Shown piece by piece: positions 45,158-55,310 of a stretch of 64,000 bases of DNA. The stretch covers positions 1,364,001 to 1,428,000 of the forward strand of contig JARWMV010000236.1 of the NCBI GenBank assembly GCA_030998015.1. Direction: 5' to 3'. A model generated the notes under the pieces. The model was given only the letters and a program-made list of their open reading frames with translations, searched no databases and was not told the origin of the DNA. Made by a program: the position numbers and the translations under genes. The DNA is from Ceratorhiza oryzae-sativae. Lineage: Eukaryota; Basidiomycota; Agaricomycetes; Cantharellales; Ceratobasidiaceae. The first letter of the stretch is position 1. Each line of letters opens with the position of its first letter.

Positions 45158-46826
45158 ATGTCGATCGCTGGCTCTGGTTTCACATTCTTTCGTGGCGCGA
45201 CGGTCCCGATTAGACGCCACACAGTCTACCCGATGGTACTTTTGTTACGGCAAAACCAGTCAGCGAGTGCAAAATTATTCGCGGATGCTGAAGCTGAGGA
45301 GAGAGAGGGAGCCCACAGACGCTCCAAGCCATCTCAGGCAGACATTATCATGAACAAGCATGAAAACTGGGATGGGGAAGAGCGAGTCCAGGATGCTGTA
45401 TTACGTATGCTTATGGACAAGTGGGTATCGTTTGCATACATTTGAAAGGGGGAAACAACCCGACTTACCTAAATCACACCCAGTTAGATACAAACCCCTG
45501 CGAATAGGAAAGATCCAATCAGCAGACGAAAAAAATCAAGTCTAGTTTACCCCAGGTTTCAAGTAAACCCGTTTCTGAACAGGCAAATGAAGAGAGCAGC
45601 TGGGCAGCCCTCGAATCGTCGATCACGCGCGGAAGCAAGTTTACAGAGCCAAACGCCGATTCGATGAAACAAGACCCACCAGGAGAACCCGTCCCTCCGT
45701 GGCTTGTCACTTTCAAAGTCCCTAGTCACGCTCAAGCGTCTATCAAGCTGGGAAACTTCATTTCCAGTCCACCTCGTGAGGTCACGTCTAGTCCGTTTGT
45801 AAAGCCCTCCCCGTCCACGTAGCTTTGCCGAACGAAAGGCCGAAAAACGATTTGCCGAGGGAGCGGGGAGATTGGATCGCGCACGGGACTCAACACTGGA
45901 TTATCGAATAGGGGTGCATGGACAGGATGGTGGGGGAGGGCGAGCGCGGCCAAATCCCGTCAGTATGCGTGGGTGGAATAATTTGATCGAAGAGAGAATC
46001 CAGGTGGGTTTACCTAAGTCCCAGCAAAATTGAGCTCACGCGCATATACGTCACGCTTGTGGGATTTCAGCAAGCGCGGGCTCTGGGCGCGTTTGATAAA
46101 TTAGAAGGGGTATGGTCCTTTTCTAGTTATTTGATCGCGCCGACGCATTTATCCTGCAGAGGGGGAAGCCATTGGCTCGCACCGCTGATGAAATGAACCC
46201 GTTTGTTGCACGCGAAGAGTTCCTGATGAACAGGATCGTCAGGAAAAATGATGCAGCCCCGCCTTGGGTCGAGCTCCAAAAAGGTTGGGCAGTTTATATG
46301 ACCATTTTCGACGGACTGAATAAAAAGGTTGATGAATAGATGCGAAAGGGCTACCGCCCAAATGCGGGAGTTATTGCTTAACGGCTGGGTGCGGCGAGCA
46401 CTAAGAATGCTACCGCTATCTCACCCTACCGCCATGCTCAAGAGCCTAACATCTGAGTCGGCGACTGCACTCCGTGATACCGAATGGGAGCGGCAGGAAG
46501 AAAAGTTTCACGATGCTGCGATCCGCGAGGTCAATGATACCATCCGTCGATACAATACAATCGCGCCATATGTGGTCCGGCGACCTTTGCTAAACCGCAA
46601 AGCCGAGCTAGAGAAATGCTATGCTGATGCGGGACCCCTTATTTTGGCGGGCATCCGGGAACGGCTGGCTAACGGAAAGGGGGGGCAATCATTGAACAGC
46701 CAAGGTAGGTCGGATGAGAACAACCCCCCTGTGGCCATGGGATGGGACCTGCGGAAGCTGCTCCGCGATGCTGTGAAGCGACTGTATGCACGTTTTTCTA
46801 ACGTGGTTGAACGGCGCATGTATTGA
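45158..46826 (+). CDS. DNAJC28-domain (DUF1992) protein, with frame errors
   Basis: The conserved DNAJC28 region is clear: WNNLIEERIQQARALGAFDK, RGKPLARTADEMNPFVAREE, FLMNRIVRKNDAAPPWVELQ, then QMRELLLNGWVRRALRM and the pair YNTIAPYVVRRP. Exons: 45158-45420, 45488-about 45775, 45833-46013, 46071-46109, 46160-46283, 46328-46826. The N-terminus (FADAEAEER, VQDAVLRMLMDKYKPLR) also follows the fungal family. The frame breaks in an A run at 45529-45535 (one A too many). A second break is needed near the third exon (45775-45833), and a third at 46279-46282 (one A too few). No J domain is present, as in other fungal members. A mitochondrial site is likely but not shown. Confidence 0.78.
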
Positions 46827-47426
46827 TCTATTCTCCTCGAGGCGATCAAACTCGAGGCGGGGACCCGATTTCAATTTGCTCGCCTGAAATCCACCGACTC
46901 GTCACGCTCATGTATTTGTTGTTCTTGCAAGCACGCACAATCAACCGAGTAACGTGACTCATGTGGGTCACATGACCCAGGAGGGTGAAAACAACAAATC
47001 AAGACGGCGTATCTCGGGTATCTTTCCGCTCCATGGCAGATCTGGGGTGCTGAGTATGTGGTTTGCCGAGACCCATGGGCTCGAATTAGGCTTAGAGCGT
47101 GGGGTGACACGAGGCGTGACCGCACGGGGACCCTAGATGTGCCGGCGTTACGGTCACCCGACAATGGGGGGGCCCTGAACACGAGGTGGAAGTGTCACAG
47201 CCTATGGAAATCTCTGTGGGAAGTCAGGGACTCGCGCGCCTCGTTTCTGTTGTGCGACACCCTGGACAAGCAAAGCTTTTGCCTCTAAAAGCAGCCCGTT
47301 GCGCCAGGCTCTCTCCTCACTCACCTCCAGCTCTCCGCTCCTCTTCCACACCCTCTTCGGGTTCATCACTAGTCACTCGTCACTACCCGCTCTACTCTTC
47401 CTCTTCTCACCACCACCACAACTATA
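46827..47426. promoter_or_regulatory. Intergenic with pyrimidine-rich promoter of the 80-residue protein gene
   Basis: 600 bp without a supported gene. The last 140 bp (47300-47426) are strongly C/T-rich (CTCTCCTCACTCACCTCCAG-like), ending just before the ATG at 47427. Such CT tracts are common upstream of highly expressed fungal genes. Confidence 0.45.
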
Positions 47427-47847
47427 ATGGAGGTTACTTCCGATATCATTGTACGTCAACGACACGCAATCTAATTTAGTAGCAATTTTTCTGACATTTT
47501 TTTCTTCACAACAGCCCGGTGACATCGTCGCTGTCAACGTTCAGCACACCCGCCGCGAGGGTCTTGTTGTTGGCCACCACTACGATGCTCTTGTACGTGC
47601 TTGTCTCAACATTCAGTCTTCAATCGACTTATTTTCTTTCAGGGCCGCCATATCGTCGAGGTCCAAATAGACGGCTACCCTGACTACTACCACGCCTGGT
47701 ACGTATTCCCTTATTCGGCCGACGGGATCAATATAATAACTTCTTTTTGATCGCGCCTTAAGGTACCCTACCGTCACCCGCGTTCGCCGATCCACTGTCT
47801 ACCAACCTCAGCGATACCGCCAGGTGGAGCGACACGTCTACTGGTAG
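47427..47847 (+). CDS. Conserved small protein of unknown function, 80 residues
   Basis: Four exons (47427-47450, 47515-47592, 47643-47698, 47763-47847) join to 243 nt. The protein starts MEVTSDIIPGDIVAVNVQHT, continues RREGLVVGHHYDALGRHIVE and VQIDGYPDYYHAWYPTVTRV, and ends in Arg/Tyr-rich QPQRYRQVERHVYW. The reading frame is kept through three introns with strong GTACGT donors. The first half looks like a small beta-barrel (alternating GDIVAV, GLVVG, IVEVQI), as in hypervariable-size SH3-like folds. I do not recognise a family and assign no function. Confidence 0.7.
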
Positions 47848-48209
47848 ACCAAGCTATCACACATACCAACCAGTGAAGTCTGATGAAACGAACCATTGCA
47901 CGACTTGTTCTTTTCTTTTGTGTTACTCTTCTGTGTGATTTCACTGCATTGGCTGGGGACGAGGTCCATTTTGTACATACCGAGCTGCCAGTTGTGGGAG
48001 TCGGACCGTATTGATTATGATCTGCATATTATATGTTTCATTATGACAACTGGCTGGTTGAATATTTTACTCGGTGCTCCATTCTGCCCGCGAAGAAGCA
48101 GCGTCTACACAAACACAAGACAACAGAAAAACAACCGACACGAAAATAGGGATATTTCAGTTAATTGCGGAAGCAATATCCAAGACAGCGCAAGAAGGAG
48201 TATACACGA
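47848..48209. other. Convergent intergenic spacer
   Basis: 362 bp between the 3' ends of the 80-residue protein gene and the ubiquitin protease. AT-rich, no gene seen. Confidence 0.4.
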
Positions 48210-50537
48210 TCATGAAGAAACTACAGCGGGCAAAGAACCTCGGGAAAATGGTCGTGGTGAATGTACCCGACGCAACCGTGGTGGCGAGGTTGGCGGGCTT
48301 TTTTGGGCACGAACGGATGACCTTGACGGTGTCCGCGGACGTATCGGCAGTGGCGAGTCCGGCCTTCCCATCAACCCATCCTCCTCTTCGTCTAGCGCGG
48401 TGGTCATGCTAGGTGCTATACTTGACGCTCGGGATGACGATATTAGAGAAACACTTCGGAGAACTCGTGGGCGCAGCGAGGGCCGGGATACCCGTAGTAT
48501 GTGGTCGATATCCGATCCAGCTGGCAAGACTACAGACGTGTGTGTTGATCCAAGTCCCGCGGGTTTTTTATGCTCAGTCTCATTTTCCTCTCCTTCTGCC
48601 TTTTCTTCGTCAAGCCGCTCGTAGTACAGCATAAACGTCCCCATGGTTTCGCTGAGAACGTCTCGAAGCGAAACTTCAGCAACATCTGAATCGCTCGCCC
48701 GTATCCACCGGTCGCCTGGTACGCGACGGAACGTTACATAATGGCCGTATGAGTGAGCGCCGTAATGACAGACGACGGCGGCAAGTCGGTACGATGTATT
48801 AGACGTTGTGGGCGAAGTGGGCGAAGTGGGGCTCTTGGGTGGGAATAGCTGCGAGTTTGAACCAAGATGTATTCCATTTATACCTGCAGCAGGGAAATGA
48901 AATTGTGTACCGTCGATGGGTGTGGTAATGGGTGTTGTAGGTTGGGAGATAGGGAGCGTGGGCGCCGTGCTAAGCTGGCCAGATGTAGTAAAAGGTGTGA
49001 TATCCAGGTATTCGGGGAAAGAGACACGGCACGGATTTTTCACCGCTCGCCCGAAGAAGGCAGATCGTTGAAGGTGGAGTGCAAGAACAGGTGGAGGCTA
49101 GGAGATGCACAGGTTAGATAACCGCCCCGGTGAGAGGTTAACATTACTCACTCTCGCGATCATAACCTGTTTGGTTGATCGTTTGCTGTAAACCTTCTCC
49201 ATCTTCAGGCCTTTGATTTCTTCCTCTACTTTACGTTCTGCAAGCGCCCTTCGAACCAACTCTTCGTATTTCCGGGTTTCGCGTTCTCGTTTCTTTTTCG
49301 ACGTCGTTTTGGGTTTCTCCTTGTCTCCTGGCATCAGCGGGTTGGCTTCGGATGCAGATTTGTGTCGTTCAATCTCCGCTAGTAGGCGTCTATGTGTAGC
49401 TACCATTGAGCAGTTGCTACAAAGGCAGTCTTCTAAAATTTCGAGGCGAGTGTAATCTTGCAAACATTGATGCAATGACGTCGAAGGCTATTGTCCAGAT
49501 TATTAAATGAGAGTATTTAGTTGCAAGGAACAAGCTCACGAGAGGGGGGACGCTCAAGGATACGTTGTCAAACGCAAAATGTCGAACGGCTTCTGTATAA
49601 CCACACTCCACGCAGCTTCGACGCTGGGCCATGAGTCCATCGAATACACTCCGGCTATGGATATCCGGATCCGAGCTATTAGATGATTCCGCTGTAAATC
49701 CGCCAAGCCCTCGTTCTTTCATTCGTTCTTGCAAAACATTCGCGGCTTCATCTCGTACGACACTGGATAGTAGCTGGAACAGCTCTTGTGCGTCTTGATG
49801 CTCTCGAGATGAAAACAGAGCACTTCGCTTGCCCGAGTCCGAGTCAGAAAGTGCTTTGATGACCTCGGATGGCCTGAATGATGAAGGACGGCGATGTGGG
49901 GTGTTGAGATCTGTTTGGTGACGGCGCGTGTCAGTTGGCGGATTGCCACGAGTACAGGCGTACGCGGGTGTGCAAGAGCGAACCTATTAGCACAGAGCGA
50001 AGGGCGTCCAAGACGGGTGTGGGGACGTCCCAATCTTCCGCATTCCTATGGATTTCCTCAATCTGTGGTTGTAGCGCCTTGAGAGACGCAAAAGCCTGTT
50101 GACAGTGGAATGTGAGCATAGGAGCAAGCACTCGATGTAGGGCCATACTTGAACTGTCGAATTGAAAAAGCAATATGTCCCCGAGATATTGACCAATCCT
50201 GGATAGCAGCCTTTGGACACTGGCCCCAACAAAGTATTAGCTCGGCTCGATCATATGCGAGGTTAGCCGTACCTGATCCCTCCTGCGCTAAATCAGCTCT
50301 TCTCCGAATGCCCTTGCCCTTGCGTCCGGACGACCGCCTCTCGCTCCTGGACTCGCCATCTCCCCAAAGCCACCCCAATCCGATATAGTCGAGGATCATG
50401 GCGCCAACTGGAAAGTCGAAGAACGCAGAGACGAGTTGCAAGAAAACTACGGGCCCGACGAAGATGACACAGAGCAAGGCGATGGTATGCGGTTCGAGAG
50501 TGCCGAGGAGCGTCTGCGCTTGGGATAAAATACTCAT
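48210..50537 (-). CDS. Membrane-anchored ubiquitin C-terminal hydrolase (USP)
   Basis: Cysteine protease that removes ubiquitin. Exons 50537-50273, 50210-50149, 50095-49984, 49910-49540, 49487-49152 and 49097-48210 give 2034 nt, 677 residues. An N-terminal hydrophobic segment (LLCVIFVGPVVFLQLVSAFF) should anchor it in a membrane. The Cys box is GLVNISGTYCFFNSTVQ. A zinc-type pair CVEC...CLCSNC lies in the fingers, REHQDAQELFQLL follows the family, and the His box is CHYGAHSYGHYVTF. The layout (TM helix then USP domain) recalls yeast Ubp16 and animal USP30, both mitochondrial outer membrane enzymes. An acid-basic insert (KKRERETRKYEELV) and a Ser/Pro/Arg-rich tail after the catalytic domain are extra. 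Localisation is inference. Confidence 0.88.
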
Positions 50538-50780
50538 TTCTGGAAATTAGTGGTCATTGCATACCGCACGTCACGGTAAACCCTGGCTGACACATACACA
50601 TGATGCCACGTGACTTACTGCGATCCCCGCCCAACGCGTCTGGCTACCCACCGGGTTTTGCTTTCCCCCTGACTCGGCTCAGACCCATTAATCCAGCAGT
50701 TTATTTTTAATAATAAAAATCGAGCTCGGCCTTTTTCTTTTATTGTTTTTCTTCCTTGCAATCCGGATTTATCCCTGGCC
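50538..50780. promoter_or_regulatory. Divergent promoter, ubiquitin protease / SLX4
   Basis: 243 bp between two divergent starts. Contains an A/T run (TTTATTTTTAATAATAAAAA) near 50701-50720 and a CACGTGAC E-box-like sequence near 50609-50615. No further support. Confidence 0.4.
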
Positions 50781-53258
50781 ATGTCCCATGCATCTTCAAC
50801 GTGTGCAGCCTCGAATCAGCGCCACATGCCCAGCTATGACATCAGCTCAGATGTAGAAGTTGTCGAAGGTGTGATTCGCTTTTACTGTGAAGCGATAGCG
50901 TCGCTAACTCAGTGTTAACAGACTCCGAGCCCGAACGGGAAGAAAGGCGGAAACAGGTCCAACTCGAGAAAAAACTATTGCAGAAGACCGCCTCAACATC
51001 CAATACACTAAGATTAAACGCGAATTCTACGCCTCCCGTGACCGCTACCCTAGATATTCCTACGCTGTCTATGTCTGCTGCGTCCAGTGCCATCAGCAAC
51101 AACCTCCCTGACGATTGTATGAGCCTCTTACCCTGGTCGGCCACCGTACTAATCCAGTTCTAACGTGGTATAGATAGCCAGAATCTGCCAGTTTCTCTCA
51201 ACACTCCGAAAATATCATCCGCACACGCCCGTCAGGTTGCCCCTCCTCCATGGGTAGTGAAAGAAGCCCCTGCCCCTGGGCTGCCTGCACGAGGGTCTCC
51301 CGAGAAGCCTCAGCGTACCAAATCGTCCAGCCAACCCTCACCTGTAAAACAACTGGACATCAATAGTTTCGCTTTCCACAGACGCCCAAGTGGCGCCCGC
51401 TCCACCAGCCATTCGACATCGAGGTCCGCAAGCTCCTCGAGATTAACCGACCGAGAGATATCTGGGCCATCCAAGACGACGACTATAATATCGGCTAAAC
51501 CATCTGCTGCGTCGAAGACTTTTTGTCTGAGCGCCACCGATGGACCCTCCAGTCCCGATGCATCATTTTCCTCCGAGCAGATTACCTCCTTGACAAGCTG
51601 TGTTGTTTGCGGCAACCATTGGACTGTACGAAAGCAAGCCAAATCTAAGTGGAGCCATATCACCACCTGTGCACGAAAAAACGGCTGCGAAAACGATGTT
51701 CTATATTTGAAGCTCATCGCAGCGGTTGTGGAGGCCACTGATGAAAAAGCGCTCAAAGCGAAAAAGGCGAAAGAGAAGAGCAAGGATAAAGACAAAGAGT
51801 TGGCCGGACCGCAATCTCTACTGTCTCACATTGTTCAAGAACGTGCGCCCACCAAGCGGCGTGGTCGTAAAAAGGAGCCCGCCCCGTCGAGTTTGCTCCC
51901 TGTCGAGGAAGCTCAGAGAACAATTCTTCGGCAAAGCATACACCTATTGGGAGATGGTATACCGCAACAAGACGAGAACGAACCACAGTCGGTTGCACCG
52001 ACTCAGCAAGAAGAATCGGACGACGAACCTCGTCACATACCTGCTACTCAGGCGTTTGCTCCGAGCAGAATTGGTGGACCTTCCAAGTTTTTTGGTTAGA
52101 TTCACTCTACGCTTCGGTCTATGGCTGCTGAACACAACATTAGGTTCGACCATGAACATGTTGAGCACAGACTTAACCAGTGGGTTATTATATGCGGACG
52201 AACCACGCTCGTTCTTTGCAAGCTCTGGCCCTGTTTCTCGAGCACAATCTCCTGTGGGTTCTACTTCCACGTACTACTACTTCGCATTGAGCTTCAATTC
52301 TAGTAGCAATCATCAGTGTCTGAAGACCATGTCCGTATATCTCCTCTCACTCAGCCTTTTCTGCCAACCCTCTCTGCCAATTCATCTACAATCTCTATAC
52401 AATCCTCTGATGAAGACTCGGTTTTGAGTGGGGTGGAATATCTAGACAACGGCGACGGGGGCCCGGAATGTTCAGAATCCTCCAGCTCGGTTATCGTATT
52501 AGAGTCGCCCGGTCAGAGGCCGATTTCGCCTTTGCCGCATGAGGGGCTTTTGGACCATCAAGCCGGGTGGGATTCTCAGGAGGGTGTCTATAGATGGGAA
52601 GATTACGCAGAGCGAGCTGTATCACCAGCTAGCGAGTTGTCGGGAGGCTTGCTTGGATTGAGCATCCGGGACTTGGAAGGTGAGGGTGTTGGTCCGGAGC
52701 TTCGTGGTCATTCTCTCCTTCGGAGTCCAAATCCCGTGAGCGAGGTGTCGCTGCAGCCTAGCCCTCCTAGTCTGCCCAAGGAGCCAAAGTCGTCGAACAA
52801 ACTCCAGAAGGCGCCTTCAAGCTCTTCAGATGGTCCCCTTGCCGTCCCACTTCCCAAAAGCAAATCGAAGGCCAAACTTAAATTCGGGACCAAAGGCCCC
52901 TCCTCACCCCTGCCACCCAAGAAACGAGGAGCGAAAAAAACCATTGTGCACCCGCCTGAACAGGCGGAAGACGAAGCGGAAGAGTCGGCTCCTGAAGATA
53001 TCGCCGAAAACCTACTTAATATGATCACCAACGATGAACAATTGTATCTTCGAATCTTGCGCTACGAGGTAAATTTCTTGAAATACAAGTGATAACACGA
53101 TGACTAACCCCGTATTCCAGCCAATCAAGTTTGAAGATATTCTCGAAATGGCCATTGCAAACAGTGTCCCAAAGCGTGGTCTTCAAATCAAGTTGAAAGC
53201 CTTTCTTGATTCGCAGGTACGTTCCGCGCAAAAAGTGCAGTTATCAGTGGGCTTATAG
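50781..53258 (+). CDS. SLX4: Structure-specific endonuclease scaffold SLX4
   Basis: Scaffold for the SLX1 nuclease in DNA repair and recombination. Exons 50781-50868, 50922-51116, 51174-52094, 52144-52253, 52307-53068 and 53121-about 53258. The protein is long, Ser/Pro-rich and low in complexity, as usual for SLX4. A zinc finger CVVCGNHW...HITTCARKNG lies mid-protein. The C-terminal SLX1-binding domain reads LYLRILRYEPIKFEDILEMA, IANSVPKRGLQIKLKAFLDS. Two endings are possible: read-through of the last donor (stop at 53256-53258) or splicing to an immediate TGA (53259-53261). The exon 4-5 junction (SRAQSP-QSSVSED) is the only one that keeps the frame. Family call rests mainly on the C-terminal domain and the architecture. 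Confidence 0.8.
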
Positions 53259-53261
53259 TGA

Positions 53262-55310
53262 TGGGCCAGTGTATCAATTTTTATTTTGGCGAAATACCGG
53301 GAGAAGGAAGCGGCATCCATGATAGCGTATAGGTTGTATAGTACATTATTGCCCTGCTATTGAATTAGCCCGCAGGACTTGGGATCTTGGTGTCTGAAAA
53401 CGCACGATCCTACTCAGACTCGACATATATGCGCTGCACAGACCAGATACTCTACGAGGATACGCACCCCAGCGATCGCGATGCCAACCCTGTAGCATCG
53501 GTCTAGTTATGTCAGAAGGTGGATTCGCCCGAGGTCGTGGCTCTGGAGAACGTGACTCGAATACCCACAAACGCCAGATGGACAATCCAGGGTCAGCTCG
53601 ACGCACAGGCCACCACGCACACGGTATATATGGGCCAGGTGCGGGTGACTGCAATCTTCATACTTACCTTGACGGGATATTGGCCTTCACGTACTTGCTG
53701 GTATCAGGTGGGGGAGTTGGCCATTGCACGGCGCCTCTTGGTTCAGTTGGCACCCCCGCTTTGTCTGGTCTTATGGGCCAGGCACTGTCTCAATCTTTTC
53801 CTGACCTGTGCTGGCCCTCGGGCTGGTCGGGCTCTTTCTTTTTTCAAGTCTGTCTGGGCCTAACCCTAGACTCCTGTGTGATACAACCGACGTAACAGTT
53901 CGACTCGACAAACCACGAATATATTACTAAGCACGTGCGATTGGTTCCAGCCGAAGAAACTGAATGTTTGAGATAATCCTCCAGTGCCCCAGCCGTGCTG
54001 AAGCCCGGGCCATTCTAAATAAATCGTCCTGATGCATAGATTTAGCGAGTATCCGTGTCGTGTCTATCATATGTGGTCGATGTTTCCTGCCAGTTCAGTC
54101 GGGTTGTGATGGGCTTCCCACGTCCATATGAGTTATGCACCGAGACGGACCTAGCATTCTAGTCGATTATCCTTATAATAGCAAAAGGCACCAGGGCTCT
54201 CACGGAATCACCCATAAATGTCAGCCTGCCTCTGTTCCATCCTCAATGGCTGAGCTGAAGCATTGGTCAGGGCAAACATGAACCAGGATAACCCTTGCAA
54301 AAAGAACTCCCTGGAGCACGCCCAAACTCCGGAACCCAGCGACCCTCGCGTAAGCATCGGGTCCTTGAAAGAACCCTCCCTCACTACTAACCAGGCCAGT
54401 TTAACTTGTCCAACGGCCGACCTATGCATCCAAAATTTCAGTGAGGGATACAGTATCCATCACTGGATCTATGTACGCGTGCGCAGGCACACGGGGGCGC
54501 CTCAAGGCCAACGATAGGCGTTCGCATCGAAGGAATATTTGTTGGTTATGAAACGTTCGGTTATGTTAATTCGTCGAGGGACATCGAAGCAGACATAGCC
54601 AGCAAAAGGATTGACAAGAACGCGTCGGTAGGTCTCCCTATACATTCTCATAGCCGGCCACCTCGGCTACACTCAACCCTCGATTACTTCTCAATAATCG
54701 TCCTAATCAATACCTTCTCCCTAAGCCCATACTCTTCACGAAGCGCCTGGGTCGACTGAGCTTCAGTTCAATGTGGGATATATGCGCCAGTGTTTTGAGC
54801 ATTTTCAGCGCGCTTTATTTTTTATTTTTTAAATATTGTTTATACGCGTGTGAGGCCCGTGGCTTATGTAGACCATGCAAAGGGGTAGAGGGAAGGAGAA
54901 AAGCAGCCTTAGTATCTACTGTGCCTCACGCCTACTATCCCCTAAGGCCTACCAGGTCCTTGCTGCCCGTCAGACGAGCCTACGTGCCCCTGAAGTCGAG
55001 ACCCTCCATTTGTTTTAAGCTTCTGCTTTTGCCTCTTCGGAGTCATGCGCTGTGAAGCGCGTCATTTGTGTAAACAGTTATTTGAATAACTAAAAAAAAG
55101 TAAATATTCGTGATAAGACGACGAGTAGACGAAGCCTGGGTAAAATTGATTTCTAGTTTTCCTGGCTTCGACTGGGGCATATTTGCAATCTCCAAGCAAA
55201 CGGGAACAAATTGAATCGCACATCTTATCTTATCTCGGCGCTTGGCGATGTGCACAACCAAATTTTTGGATTAGGCATGAATTCGATCTGCACAACACTT
55301 ACCGCCTCGC
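53262..55310. other. Largest gene-poor stretch in the window
   Basis: About 2 kb. The frames at 53346-53654 (-) and 53509-53895 (+) overlap each other antisense and show no motif. A short frame at 54518-54640 reads GVRIEGIFVGYETFGYVNSS, which faintly recalls copia-type reverse transcriptase/integrase wording but is too short to call. The promoter of the following gene lies at the right end. Confidence 0.4.

Noticed and set aside
47896..48624. Long plus-strand frame of 242 codons
   Set aside because: Lies antisense to the last exon of the ubiquitin protease, which has clear family motifs on the minus strand.
54518..54640. Copia-like retrotransposon fragment
   Set aside because: Only a few residues resemble the IFVGY motif; no other domain, LTR or target duplication seen.
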